The notes under the pieces were generated by a model that saw only the letters and a list, made by a program, of their open reading frames with translations, did not search any database and was not told where the DNA came from. A stretch of DNA of 64,000 bases, taken from assembly GCF_963678635.1 (NCBI RefSeq), contig NC_087065.1, positions 18,613,623-18,677,622 on the forward strand, in the 5' to 3' direction. Below, piece by piece: positions 39,072 to 48,984 of this stretch. This DNA is from Symsagittifera roscoffensis (Eukaryota; Xenacoelomorpha; Acoela; Convolutidae). Both the position numbers and the translations under genes were made by a program. The number at the start of each line of letters is the position of its first letter. Position 1 is the first letter of the stretch.

Positions 39072-39282
39072 TGTTGAAGTACTGAATTGTATAGTATAGA
39101 AAGAATATTTGTTAAACTTTAATTGTAAAGCAACTGTAAGGCATCGAATCTATATCTTACTGCAACCTTCTGTTTTAGTTCGTACCGGACGATGGAGATC
39201 ACAAGGTCACGACAGCAGGTCCCCAGACAGAAAAGAAACACACCTATAGAATTTACATAAACTCAAACTAGTCCCTATCTCA
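39072..39282 (-). repeat. 3' LTR of element D (211 bp)
   Basis: Same length and TG...CA ends as the 5' LTR. The stretch just inside it (39283-39472) is non-coding. Confidence 0.9.
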
Positions 39283-39472
39283 TCCGGGCAACCACAAACA
39301 AATTTTAGATCGTAGATATAAAATTTATCGACTCATCAATTTAGCCAAAGTTTTAATGAACAGTTTTAGTTTCTACTTGAGTTTTCAGGCATGCTTGCCA
39401 AACCTCTCCCTAAGATTTTCTATATCCTTTATTTGTGCTCGATCCAGTAAATCATCACTCCACCCATTTTGT

Positions 39473-40434
39473 CGACTCCTCTCCGTTATCGCGTCGATCT
39501 GCGCGTTGCCTCCTCACCCCGCTTCCTTTTACTGATGGTTTTCGGTATCTGATCTCTGTCCGTTCCCGACGGTTCGTTCTCTCCGCTCGCTGCCGTTAAA
39601 ACTGCAGTTTTCTCGGATGCGCCCGCGCGCCCCACGACTGCCCATTCACTATTCGTATCGTCGTCGCTTTCGTCCTCGCTATATTCGACTATTCGGTTTT
39701 TTCTCGTTTTCCGCGCTTGTTCCATTTCTAATTGGTCCTTCTCCGCTTGCCTCTTATGCTTCGTAGGTTTGCTTGGGCCCGGGGTGTTTGCGTCGATCCC
39801 CTTCTCATTTCGGCTTTCTTCAGCCGCCGATCTAAATGAAACACCACTTCGCCTTAGTAACGACCCTTTTTCATTTGCACCGTGTGTTTTGTTAATTTTT
39901 CAATTTTTGTGGTAACCGTTTATACCTTCTTGGGTCCTTTGAGTCCGTTTTCCCGGTCTGCTGGTATACCGTCGTGGTATTGGTTTTGTGTCTCTTTAAC
40001 CATTTTGGTGCCTTAGGCAACTCTCGGGCCTTGGGATCCACCACCTCTGTGGCCATGAGGTCCACGTCTAATTGGTCCTTTTCCGCGTCTGTCTCGATTA
40101 GGTCATTCTCATCCAAAACCCTTGGGGTTTTACAGTTTTCCGGGGCCTACACGAGATCACTACGTTTCTCCCAATCGAGATTTAATTCCACATCAGGTAG
40201 ACCACTCGCCTTGTCTAAACAAGATAATTTCTGGTTAATGACATTTTTCCAATTTAGATTTTTCAATGATGGTTTCTAAGGGCCGTATTTGCTTCTCTTC
40301 CATGGTAGGCCTCAAATGGCGTTAGCTTAGTCTTAGCATGCGGCACGAATCGCAAGGCGCTCAGTACACGGGATATCATTAATCCAAATTTATAGATTTT
40401 GTTTTCCTGGAGATATGTGAGAACGTAGTTTTTT
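39473..40434 (-). repeat. Tandem duplication in the 3' part of element D, unit 1
   Basis: Contains shorter versions of the same ORFs (39486-39725: MEQARKTRKNRIVEYSEDES; 39892-40116: EKDQLDVDLMATEVVDPKAR). The function of the Lys/Arg-rich acidic-basic tail is unknown. Confidence 0.85.
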
Positions 40435-40436
40435 TG

Positions 40437-41461
40437 TCGACTCCTCTCCGTTATCGCGTCGATCTGCGCGTTGCCTCCTCACCCCGCTTCCTTTTACTGA
40501 CGGTTTTCGGTATCTGCTCTCTGTCCGTTCCCGACGGTTCGTTCTCTCCGCTCGCTGCCGTTAAAACTGCAGTTTTCTCGGATGCGCTCGCGCGCCCCAC
40601 GACAGCCCATTCACTATCCGTATCGTCGTTGCTTTCGTCCTCGCTGTATTCGAATATTCGATGTTCCCTCGTTTTTCGCGCTCGTTCAATATCTTTGTCT
40701 GCGCTATATTCGACTATTCGGTTTTTTCTCGTTTTCCGCGCTGGTTCCATTTCTAATTGGTCCTTCTCCGCTTGCCTCTTATGCTTCGTAGGCTTGCTTG
40801 GACCCGGGGTGTTTGCGTCGATCCCCTTCTCAGTGCAGCTTTCTTCAGCCGCCGATTTAAATGAAACACCACTTCGCCTTAGTAACGACCCTTTTTTCAT
40901 TTGCACCGTGTGTTTTGTTAAATTTTCAATTTTTGTGGTAAACGTTTATACCTTCTTGGGTCCTTTGGCTCCGTTTTCCCGGTCTTCTGATACACTGTCG
41001 TGGTACTGCTTTTGTGTCTCTTTAACCATTTTGGTGCCTTAGGCAACTCTCGGGCCTTGGGATCCACCACCTCTGTGGCCTTAGGGTCCACGTCTAATTG
41101 GTCCTTTTCCGTGTCTGTCTCGATTAGGTCAATTCTCATCCAAAAACCTTGGGGTTTTACGGTTTTCCGGGGCGTACACGAGAACACTACGTTTCTCCCA
41201 ATCGAGATTTAATTCCACATCAGGTAGACCACTCGCCTTGTCTAATCAAGATAATTTCTGGTTAATGACATTTTTCCAATTTAGATTTTTCAATGATGGT
41301 TTCGAAGGGCTGTATTTGCTTCTCTTCCATGGTAGGCCTCAAATGGCGTTAGCTTAGTCTTAGCATGCGGCACGAATTGCAACGCGCTCAGTACACGGGA
41401 TATCATTAACCCAAATTTATAGATTTTGTTTTCCTGGAGATATGTGAGAACGTAGTTTTTT
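40437..41461 (-). repeat. Tandem duplication in the 3' part of element D, unit 2
   Basis: Repeats 39473-40434 with about 96% identity by eye. It encodes the end of integrase and a basic tail: 40918-41187 (TETEKDQLDVD-like, KDPRRYKRLPQKLK) and 40451-40906 (EKDQLEMEPARKTRKNRIVE, then a second ARKTREHRIFEYS unit and SKRKRGEEATRRSTR). It is longer than unit 1 because of one extra ~60-bp sub-repeat, which encodes the second ARKTR unit. Confidence 0.85.
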
Positions 41462-42271
41462 AATGAGCCAATTGTCCTTTCGACCATCCCCGAAGCACGG
41501 TGATCCTAAACCGGAGATTTTATAAGTTCAAGGCACTCATAATTATAGAATTTTTGTATTTCATTCGAGAAGAACCCAGTTACCTGATCCATATGTAATT
41601 TTCTTGGGTGCCCATGTGTATTTATGTACTTCCTTAGGAATTTTAATACATTTTTAGACTTGTTACTGGAACAGACATAAGCCGACGGCTAATGCGAAAA
41701 CGTATCTACTGCTACTAGCACATATTTCCTCCGACCCCGTACAAAATTTACTGGACCCCAGAAATCTAGTTGAATCAAATCATTAGGTTCCCTGGGCACA
41801 TAGGTGTCCCCAATATCATTTTTTGGAATGTCCGGTTTAAGATTTTTACCTGCTTCTAGGCAGCTTTTACAATACTTGGCTGTGGCCGCAAAGTTTCTAT
41901 GCATCAGCGGTATCCAGACGTCCTTCGCCGCCGCAAACATTTTATCCCGGCCAATGATGGTTGTGATGCAATCGGTTTAGTACTGCTGATGACATATCCT
42001 TCGGCATGGCCAGCCGGCCATCCATCCGTAAGTAGTTTTCGCGCACAGCAAAATCGTTGTAAGGTTGAGCGTAATATTACCCCAATCTAGTGATGATGTC
42101 CCTGGCCCGTGGATTATTATCTCGGATCGCGTCGCGGATCGTTTTCAGTATTGGGTCCTTTTCCAGGTTGGCTTCAATCAATTTCAAATTCAAAATCGCA
42201 GGGTAATCAAGTTTCTTAACTACTCGACTATCAGTAGGCACTATTGAATAAATCCATTTATCATTATGCAC
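41290..42271 (-). pseudogene. Integrase remnants, element D
   Basis: Separate ORF pieces read DYPAILNLKLIEANLEKDPI (42077-42271), KDVWIPLMHRNFAATAKYCK with SCLEAGKN, DLIQLDFWGPVNFVRGRRKY and VAVDTFSH (41689-41940), and MVERTIGSLKNYVLTYLQEN with LTPFEAYHGRE (41290-41487). These are the zinc domain, first catalytic Asp region and C-terminal side of a Gypsy integrase. It is broken in this copy. Confidence 0.8.
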
Positions 42272-42444
42272 AAGGGAATAAGATAATCCGGGAAACTGAT
42301 GGGGAAATAAAATAACACTGCTTAACTTTTTTGAATTAGTTGGTTACGGAACAACTTTATCTGGCGTATTACTTTGATATCAGAATCAGAACTTAAACTC
42401 GGCGGGTAGTTTAATCGATTTAGAACTTCATTTAGGTTTACATT

Positions 42445-43929
42445 TCAGGAATGAGTAGAAGTATTGACAATAGTGGAAGCAGTTTTCGGATCGCTTTTCC
42501 CGGGTGAATTTATTGATGACATGTTCGTAAATTTTCCTTTAATATCACAACTTGAGTTTACGTACTGAGAACTACGTCTGATTTTCTCGCTTCGGAATTT
42601 GCATAATTCCGCCGGTATGCAAATATCTCGATTCTGATTGGTTAACTGTCGGTTGCATGTAACCACGTCCTCTAGTGAGCGCTTGTGCTCACGGTGAATA
42701 TTTGCATATTTAGCCTTTATTTCAATTTCACTGGATACAACTTTTCTCTTTGAGCAGAAACATGACCGTCCGCCCTCTACCGTCGGATTTTTCTTAATTT
42801 GATTCACTTTTTGACCGCCAGGCTTTAACTGGTCCTTATGTTTCAATGCATCGTTGATCATTTTTATTTTCGCCACTGTAAAACTCTCATCGTAATAACT
42901 TGTCTTGGGCGCCGCTGCAGATGGAAACCGAGACAAATAGTCTGCTATTCCCATTTTTGACCTCTGTCTATGTTCGACTTTAAAATCATAGGTTACTAAG
43001 CGATCGCACCATCGAGTCAACCGGCTAAAGAATGTTTTATTTCCTTTTGGGGAAGAATTTAATAGTGTAAGCAACGCCTTGTGATCTGATATAACCGTAA
43101 AATAACGTTCATAGATAAAATTCCGAAAATGTTCCGTAGCCCACACTACCGCGAGTAATTCTAACTCATTTGTAGAATACTTTTCCTCGGCCGAATTAAG
43201 ATACCGTGACGCAAATGAAATTGGCTGCAAACCGGAGGCGCTGTACTGTTCTAACACAACCCCTAGGCCATCGTGGCTAGCATCGCAAACTATCCTGGTC
43301 TCACGGTGAATATTGAAATGTCTAAATTCTACAATGTTTTTCACTAGCGTTTTTAATTGTTGAAACGCGTTCTCGCAATTCGGCGTCAAGACAAAATCTT
43401 TATTCTGACTTAGTAGTAGTCTTAATGGTGCGCTCACTTCGGCGAGTTTTGGCAAAAATTTATGCGAACTGTGCAACGAACCCATTAATGATTTTAATTG
43501 CTTTCTAGATTTTGGGGTTTTCAAATCTTCTACCGCTTGTGTTTTTCGGATTAATGGCGCAATGCCACTTTCCCTTATGCAAAACTCTAACCATTCACAC
43601 TCGGTTTTTGCAAATTCGCTTTTCCGTAATTTCAAAGAAACGTTTGATACGTCCAACTTCTTCAATACTTTTTCCACTAATGCAATATGCTCTACTTTTG
43701 TTCCCTTGGACGCAATTAGGATATCGTCGATGAAAGCATTTGCCTGAGGAAATTCCCCAAGTAAATTATCAATGACTTTTTGAAACTCCGCCGGCATTGA
43801 TGTGAGCCCATAGAAACCGTTATTAAAACGATATGTTCCCGTCGATTTTCCGCCGACTAGTGAAAAATTGCATTGCTCGCTCGTCTTCTGTTCTAAGGAA
43901 ACTTGTCCGTACGCGTAAGTGAAATCCAA
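42445..43929 (-). CDS. Reverse transcriptase and RNase H, element D
   Basis: A 494-codon ORF covering the RT palm onward: MDFTYAYGQVSLEQKTSEQC, GFYGLTSMPAEFQKVID, the catalytic AFIDDILIASKG at about residue 66, and thumb motifs (LKTPKSRKQLKSLMGSLH). RNase H follows: RIVCDASHDGLGVVLEQ, TNELELLAVVWATEHFR, VISDHKALLTLL, ADYLSRFPSA (to ~345). The rest is a poorly conserved connection to integrase. The RT fingers lie outside this ORF; the element is broken. Confidence 0.9.
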   Translation of the reverse strand: MDFTYAYGQVSLEQKTSEQCNFSLVGGKSTGTYRFNNGFYGLTSMPAEFQKVIDNLLGEFPQANAFIDDILIASKGTKVEHIALVEKVLKKLDVSNVSLKLRKSEFAKTECEWLEFCIRESGIAPLIRKTQAVEDLKTPKSRKQLKSLMGSLHSSHKFLPKLAEVSAPLRLLLSQNKDFVLTPNCENAFQQLKTLVKNIVEFRHFNIHRETRIVCDASHDGLGVVLEQYSASGLQPISFASRYLNSAEEKYSTNELELLAVVWATEHFRNFIYERYFTVISDHKALLTLLNSSPKGNKTFFSRLTRWCDRLVTYDFKVEHRQRSKMGIADYLSRFPSAAAPKTSYYDESFTVAKIKMINDALKHKDQLKPGGQKVNQIKKNPTVEGGRSCFCSKRKVVSSEIEIKAKYANIHREHKRSLEDVVTCNRQLTNQNRDICIPAELCKFRSEKIRRSSQYVNSSCDIKGKFTNMSSINSPGKSDPKTASTIVNTSTHS

Positions 43930-44083
43930 AATTGTAAAGTATACATCCCCCGCTTCTCGTTCTGCAATTATTTGACTTATCCCGTCTAATAATTCGTTAA
44001 TATTTGGTACTTATTTTTGTGTATCTGCTTGTTCAATTCTTTTGATTCTAATGTCAATTTTATACTACCATCTTTTTTCACTG

Positions 44084-45679
44084 TTATTCGGATTTTACGA
44101 TTCGGATTTTCCCTATTCTGGTAAATAAATTTGGGTACAACTTACAAAAATATGTTTGTAATTCATCGTATTCCTCTTCTTCCTGACTGCTCCCTTCCCC
44201 CGTGATTCCCATCACTTTTCTCCTTTGCGCTAACTCCAGTCCTAGGGTACCCATCAGATCGCGCCCAAGGATTGACTGATGATTTCCAGATATTACTGAC
44301 ACTTGCGCTGGAGCTGCCCAGCCGTTCATTGCCATCGTCGCCGCTACTTTTTCGAGTATGTGTATTCGGTTGTTATTGTAGTCCAAGAATTCATCTTGAG
44401 ATGGTTGTAACTGAATATTAGTTTTATCTAATGTTGCTTTCATGTCTGTTATACTGAAAATCGTCACTGGAGATCCGCTATCCACCCACATCCACATCTT
44501 CCTCCGCGACACCTCAACCTGGACTCGGGCTCCTGGGATCTTCAGTTCCGTCACATTCTTTTTCTTGATCGACATCACCATGTAATCATCGGATCCTGAA
44601 GTCATTGATTCATTCTCCCCGCTTCCCTGCTGATTCACCCATGCCACTTGATCCTCCGCCACATTGTCGACACTATGCATGCTCTGGTGATGCTCATTTT
44701 CATCCCTCACCCGTCCGACTCGTCCTCGTCCTCTCCACTGGTTGGTACCTCTTCTAACTCCCCTGCATGTGCGTTCAAAGTGTCCCAATTTCCGACACGC
44801 ATTACATGTAGCTCCCTTTGCAGGGCAACTCGCAATATGATCAAGGGTAAAATTCGGCGCGTCACAATTATAACACCTACGGTTATTTCCGCCGCCCCCA
44901 CTACTTGATCCTTGGGTATATCCGCCGCGTCCCCCGCGTGCTCGACCTCTGAAATACCCCTGTCCCCTTCGGATATTGTTAACTGGCTCTTGTTTGATAG
45001 TTATCGGCGGCGCGGACGAAACTGGTTTTCCGGTGTATGATTTATATGCACGTTCACCTCGCTCATAAGACAGTGCGATCCTATAAACTTCCTCTGGTAG
45101 CTTTGTTGATCGTAATAATTCTCTTTGAAAATCCGATTCCCGCATGTTCATAATAAAAATATCACGAACATTTTCGGCCGCGTTTGCAAAATCACACCTG
45201 CCCGCAAGAGCACTTAATTCCGCGTGGAATTTCTCAAAAGTTTCATTCTCCTTCTGCTTTCTTCCATAGAAGAGTCGCCTCTCATGTGTCACATTTCGTT
45301 TGCGCTCGAAAACATTTTGCATTTCGTCCAATACCCGTGGGTACCTTTCCGTTTTAACATTTACCGCTGGTTTCCGGGCTTTAAATATCCGTTGCGCTTC
45401 GTCTCCAATACAGAGATATAGGTTAGACTTCAACTTCTTCTCCGACTCGATGCGATTTTTCCCATTTACAGCCTCTGGTAACGCTGCAATGGCCGCCGCA
45501 TTTAACGTACGCGCAAAATATAAATCATCAGGATCAATGTCATATTTTGCGATGATGCCCCAGTGGAACTTTATGATCCACTCCTCACAATAGATAGGGG
45601 GTTCTGGCGTCCGTGCGTCCCAGAATGATACTATATTAAGCGGATTTTCCCCTCTTTTTCGTTCCGCTGACTGCGCCAT
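44084..45679 (-). CDS. Gag and protease ORF, element D
   Basis: A 531-codon ORF that begins MAQSAERKRGENPLNIVSFW at the LTR-PBS junction. Capsid-type sequence runs to about residue 210 (FERKRNVTHERRLFYGRKQK, FHAELSALAGRCDF). An Arg/Gly-rich stretch (~230-265) follows, then a variant zinc knuckle (CYNCDAPNFTLDHIASC) and a canonical CCHC knuckle CNACRKLGHFERTC, a second RG-rich segment, and a retropepsin motif MWVDSGSPVTIFS at about residue 405 with LGRDLMGTLGLELA after it. It encodes the particle shell and the protease. The paired knuckles and fused PR are usual for Mag-like Gypsy elements. Confidence 0.88.
   Translation of the reverse strand: MAQSAERKRGENPLNIVSFWDARTPEPPIYCEEWIIKFHWGIIAKYDIDPDDLYFARTLNAAAIAALPEAVNGKNRIESEKKLKSNLYLCIGDEAQRIFKARKPAVNVKTERYPRVLDEMQNVFERKRNVTHERRLFYGRKQKENETFEKFHAELSALAGRCDFANAAENVRDIFIMNMRESDFQRELLRSTKLPEEVYRIALSYERGERAYKSYTGKPVSSAPPITIKQEPVNNIRRGQGYFRGRARGGRGGYTQGSSSGGGGNNRRCYNCDAPNFTLDHIASCPAKGATCNACRKLGHFERTCRGVRRGTNQWRGRGRVGRVRDENEHHQSMHSVDNVAEDQVAWVNQQGSGENESMTSGSDDYMVMSIKKKNVTELKIPGARVQVEVSRRKMWMWVDSGSPVTIFSITDMKATLDKTNIQLQPSQDEFLDYNNNRIHILEKVAATMAMNGWAAPAQVSVISGNHQSILGRDLMGTLGLELAQRRKVMGITGEGSSQEEEEYDELQTYFCKLYPNLFTRIGKIRIVKSE
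45661..45678 (-). promoter_or_regulatory. Primer-binding site of element D
   Basis: Sense TGGCGCAGTCAGCGGAAC follows the LTR end (CA) with no spacer, close to the TGGCGCAGTCGGTAG-type sites of many arthropod Gypsy elements. The gag start codon formed by the LTR-PBS junction (..ACATGG..) means the site also encodes the first Gag residues. Confidence 0.8.
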
Positions 45680-45889
45680 GTTGAAGTACTGAGTTGTATA
45701 TTATAGAAAGAATAGTTGTTTAACTTTAATTGTAAAGCAACTGTAAGGCATCAAATCTAAATCTTACTGCAGCGTTTTGTTTCAGTTCGTACCGGACGAT
45801 AGAGATCACAAGGTCACGACAGCAGGTCCCCAGACAGAGAAGAAACAAACTTATAGAACTTACATAAACTCAAACTGGTCCCCATCTCA
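45679..45889 (-). repeat. 5' LTR of element D (211 bp)
   Basis: Sense strand TGAGATGGGGACC at 45889 to ACTTCAACA at 45679. Differs from 39072-39282 at about 17 of 211 positions. Confidence 0.9.
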
Positions 45890-46665
45890 AGTGTTTCAAA
45901 TATTGCGCTAGCTTTTCAAATATGGCCCGTAAACCTACTGACCACGTGTGTTTTACGACTAAATGCGTAAATAATGTCATGATGTAAATATTAAACAAAT
46001 CTGTTCCTAATCTTTAACGTGTTCGCCATGACCAGTTCCATTGTTTTATCACGGAATTTAAATTGTTTTCATAAAAGAAGTGAGTTTTTATGTGTCTGAT
46101 GGGCGGATACACAAAGACAGCTTTCCAAATATAAGTTCAAAGTTCAATCGAGTCGTAACACCTAGTCACAGTCTCGTTCAGTGAAAACTTTCTCGAACAT
46201 AGCGCATACGGTTGAGTCGGTCAACAAGTATCTTTTTAGCGCGCACTTCAAACTAAAAGCTTTACCCAAAGAAATGGTTTCGAATGATGAAGTTCAATGG
46301 GTCGCAATTCATTGGTCATAATCTACAGGCGAATATTATCCTCATGAAAAACAATAACAAGCATGAAATCTTTTCAAATACCAACATAACTAGTCTTAAA
46401 TTGCTTAATTAAATTACTGAAGCTCAATGCTTTTTAGACAAATAATTACTATATTTTGACTAGTATATCACAGATCATTATTATATTAATTATACGTTAA
46501 ATGATTCGCGAAATATTTTCTAAATGGTTTCAATTTTGCAAATGGTTTTCACTGCACAATTAAATGGTTCCATTAATCATCTCGTCATTTTCGTCCGTCA
46601 ATCTTTCTTTCCTCCATTTTTAACACACTTTTTTTTGTATTTTTTCGCAAGTTTTGCTTTTACAG
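45890..46665. other. Non-genic stretch 3' of the host gene
   Basis: Lies between element D and the end of the secreted-protein gene. AT-rich, with no ORF of interest and no recognised repeat except local TTTCAAATAT motifs beside the LTR. Confidence 0.6.
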
Positions 46666-48003
46666 CTAATTTCTCGCACCAATTAGACCAGCGCCTATCG
46701 CAAACAAAACCGACCAGTTGAGTTTTACAGTGGAACCAATATCTTTTAGACTTGTATCTTTTCTAGGAGGCTCAGTGATGCCATAGTCGTTGGTGAATAT
46801 CGGATTCTGCGGACTGTACGGAGCGTCATATGTCCCATTGTCATCATCGGAACCAGATCGAGTCACAGACTTGAGGTATGCACACTTTATGGCCCTAACT
46901 TTGGTCCGAGCATACTCTTCTGGGCTCATGAAGTCAGAATTGGAGTCATAGTCAGCGTAGTCCAAGCCGGTCATGCTGCGTTTTCTTTTAACCGTTTTTG
47001 GCGGCGAGTTTCCTGCTCCTGCTCCTGATGGTTCGATTGCTGGAACCACGCCAGTAGTACCTGTTTCATTCTGAGCTTCTACTGTATCAGTTGGCTCGTC
47101 AGTGTTATTATTTAGACCATCAGTCCCAGCGATTGTCTCTTCATTCACTGTTTCAGTAGTTCTCACAATAGGGTTCTTGTCGTTATCGTTGTGCACATAT
47201 TCGGTTGTTCCAGAATCATCATAATCTGGGATGGTTTCTTGATAGTCATCGCTTTCGTAGCATCCGTCAAACTTCTCAAACATGGTGTAAAAAATGTCAA
47301 GATTTTCTGCGTGTTTTGCCAAAAAATGCATGCTCAGTGACTTAAAATACAAGTTTTCATAGTCGCTGTGATTGGCATTGATGTTTAACTTGGCTAAAAC
47401 TTGTTGAGGAGACTTTTTTCTCTGAAACTTTTTGCCTACTTTCTTAACGCAGGTGTTCATCTCAGAATCTATCTCCATGCTTCTCACTTGAGTCGACTTT
47501 GAAACCTCGCACAAGTTTTGGGCTTTTGTGAACGCATCCACAAAGAACGTTTTTAAGTCAGAAGTTTTCACTTGGGAGTAAAATCTCATGGATCTGCGCC
47601 ACCCACATTCGAGCGCTAGATCAAAAGTTGTGTCATAAGACGCGCCCAGTTGTTGAACTCCAATCATGGGAACTTTTCCGTCACTTTGCATGCATTTCAT
47701 CCACATTTCTTTGTACGCTTTTCTGATGAAATCCGTTTTGTGTTGAATTACACTCATGTAAGTGCAATCGGAAAGATTTTCTTGCTCTAAGCATGGAATA
47801 TTAGCCGAAGTGTTGAGTCCTCGACAGTATAGGGCCCAACAACCCTGGTTTTGCCATTCTCGGTACTTGGTCCGAAGCCACGGAGGCATTGCATACTGCC
47901 ATCTCCAGAAGTCTGTGGTGACGTTTCCATTGGAACATATAAACCCAGTTAAGCATGTCAGAATAAAGATGGTAGCAAAATACATTGGTCTACCCATTTT
48001 CAC
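46666..48003 (-). CDS. Orphan cysteine-rich secreted or membrane-anchored protein (host gene)
   Basis: A 445-codon intronless ORF, the only long ORF outside mobile elements. Start: ATG at 48003 gives a clear signal peptide (residues ~1-24, hydrophobic YFATIFILTCLTGFIC). The mature N-terminal domain (~25-250) has nine cysteines (55, 60, 71, 80, 104, 133, 165, 185, 248), aromatic residues and N-glycosylation sites (NVT, NTS, NLS, NHS). Then comes an acidic Thr/Asn-rich linker (~251-330), a KRKR furin-like site at 339-342, a Tyr/Asp-rich stretch (GLDYADYDSNSD), one more Cys at 374, and a hydrophobic C-terminus (WSVLFAIGAGLIGA) that suggests a GPI signal or short anchor. No family is recognised. 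Codon use is less AT-rich than the neighbouring family A elements. It could also be a first-exon-only model or a captured gene. Confidence 0.7.
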   Translation of the reverse strand: MKMGRPMYFATIFILTCLTGFICSNGNVTTDFWRWQYAMPPWLRTKYREWQNQGCWALYCRGLNTSANIPCLEQENLSDCTYMSVIQHKTDFIRKAYKEMWMKCMQSDGKVPMIGVQQLGASYDTTFDLALECGWRRSMRFYSQVKTSDLKTFFVDAFTKAQNLCEVSKSTQVRSMEIDSEMNTCVKKVGKKFQRKKSPQQVLAKLNINANHSDYENLYFKSLSMHFLAKHAENLDIFYTMFEKFDGCYESDDYQETIPDYDDSGTTEYVHNDNDKNPIVRTTETVNEETIAGTDGLNNNTDEPTDTVEAQNETGTTGVVPAIEPSGAGAGNSPPKTVKRKRSMTGLDYADYDSNSDFMSPEEYARTKVRAIKCAYLKSVTRSGSDDDNGTYDAPYSPQNPIFTNDYGITEPPRKDTSLKDIGSTVKLNWSVLFAIGAGLIGARN

Positions 48004-48193
48004 GTTTTATTCCAGATATGGTTTTCTTAAATTATGAGTTGAGTTTATTATTTTTGAGTCCAACTTGATCTCTCAGAAGTCATTTCCCTCGTTTTCTGTT
48101 GAATCAGAGTGAAGCTGAGTTTCGAAGTGATTTCATTTCAATTAAACAGATCACAAAATTCTCAAAAAATGCAAAAAAAGGTCTTTTCTAAAA
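48004..48193. promoter_or_regulatory. Upstream region of the orphan gene
   Basis: About 190 bp between the start codon and a GGCTC transposon. It contains no clear TATA box or other motif that could be assigned. Any promoter would have to lie here or extend into the adjoining transposon. Confidence 0.25.
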
Positions 48194-48201
48194 GAGCGTT
48201 C

Positions 48202-48416
48202 GGCTCTTTTTCCTCCCCCCCCCCCCCCCCCCCCCCCCCCCCACCTCGTATGAGCATCAATTTTATGATGTAATGAGTGGTTTTACAAGGTTCATTATGA
48301 AGACCAAATATGTTTGTCAGGGCCTGATTAGTCTGTCAATTTTCATGTTAATCGGTTGGTGGCAACATTATTTTTACTTGCAAAAATTTCCAGGTGGGGG
48401 GGAAGGAAATAGAGCC
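48202..48416. mobile_element. GGCTC/poly-C transposon, copy 5
   Basis: Left end GGCTCTTTTTCC with a ~28-base poly-C run (about 48215-48242); right end GGTGGGGGGGAAGGAAATAGAGCC. The 8-bp flanks GAGCGTTC and GAGAGTTC agree at seven of eight bases. The interior matches copy 2 (AGCATCAATTTTATGATG, GAAGACCAAATATGTTTGT). Confidence 0.82.
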
Positions 48417-48572
48417 GAGAGTTCACACCACCATTGAATGATATCCCCCTCCTCCATTATTTTATTGTCCTCAGTAAATTATCCCAGGAAACAAATAATC
48501 ATGACCAGTAAAATAGAACTGGAATGTGCATGCTTATTTGATTGTGGCCCTTTTCTACTCCCTGAACCCCCT

Positions 48573-48573
48573 C

Positions 48574-48601
<28 letters not shown>
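48573..48601. repeat. (CA)n microsatellite
   Basis: About 14 CA units in a row. Confidence 0.95.
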
Positions 48602-48605
<4 letters not shown>

Positions 48606-48979
48606 TTGAAATTTCAGTTCTGAAAAAAATAATTCTACCTTGTCATAATGTAATCAACTTTGCATGTGTAACAAACTAAGGCTCTCCTACATTTTTCGAA
48701 AAACCGACTTATTTCATGTTTTTTTTTTCAGTTGTTTTACTGTTATACCGACTAAATGGAAAAATAAAGGACAAATCTGAACACAATTTTTGTTTTGTTC
48801 ACCAAGTGAAGTTTTATCGAATTGTTAAAAAAGTGGAAAAGGTAAGGGGAGCGGAAAAGAGCCCAGACTAACTATTGTAAAACATTTGTTCTTCATACCT
48901 TACATCGTAACAACACACATTCAGCAATAATAACTCACAAGACAATTGAAAAAAAAGAAAAGTTTGAAATGGGGACGGA
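48602..48979. repeat. Diverged GGCTC-transposon fragments
   Basis: Contains the right end of one copy (GGAAAAGAGCCC near 48855-48871) and interior blocks shared with copy 1 (TTGTCATAATG, TTGTTCTTCATACCTTACAT, GTAACA.CACACATT). Element E is inserted near the end of this remnant. No gene. Confidence 0.55.
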
Positions 48980-48984
48980 AAGTG
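48980..48984. repeat. Target-site duplication of element E, left
   Basis: AAGTG, identical to 58131-58135. Five bases is usual for BEL/Pao. Confidence 0.85.

Larger units (their letters stand above)
39072..45889 (-). mobile_element. Element D: Mag-like Gypsy (Metaviridae) element with both LTRs
   Basis: 6.8 kb on the minus strand. The 5' LTR is at 45679-45889, the 3' LTR at 39072-39282, each 211 bp and about 92% identical by eye. Internal order: primer-binding site, gag-protease ORF, RT/RNase H ORF, integrase remnants and a 3' region present in two tandem copies. The paired zinc knuckles, DSGS protease motif and IDDI RT motif suggest the Mag/SURL group. The flanks AATG (left) and AGTG (right) may be a degraded 4-bp target duplication. 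It is an old copy, broken in several places. Confidence 0.9.

Noticed and set aside
40434-41042. Plus-strand ORF of 202 codons in element D
   Set aside because: A shadow of the GC-richer minus-strand tail ORFs; Phe/Ser/Leu-rich, with no motif.
48438-48623. Short ORF ending in THTHTHTHT
   Set aside because: Translation of the (CA)n microsatellite.
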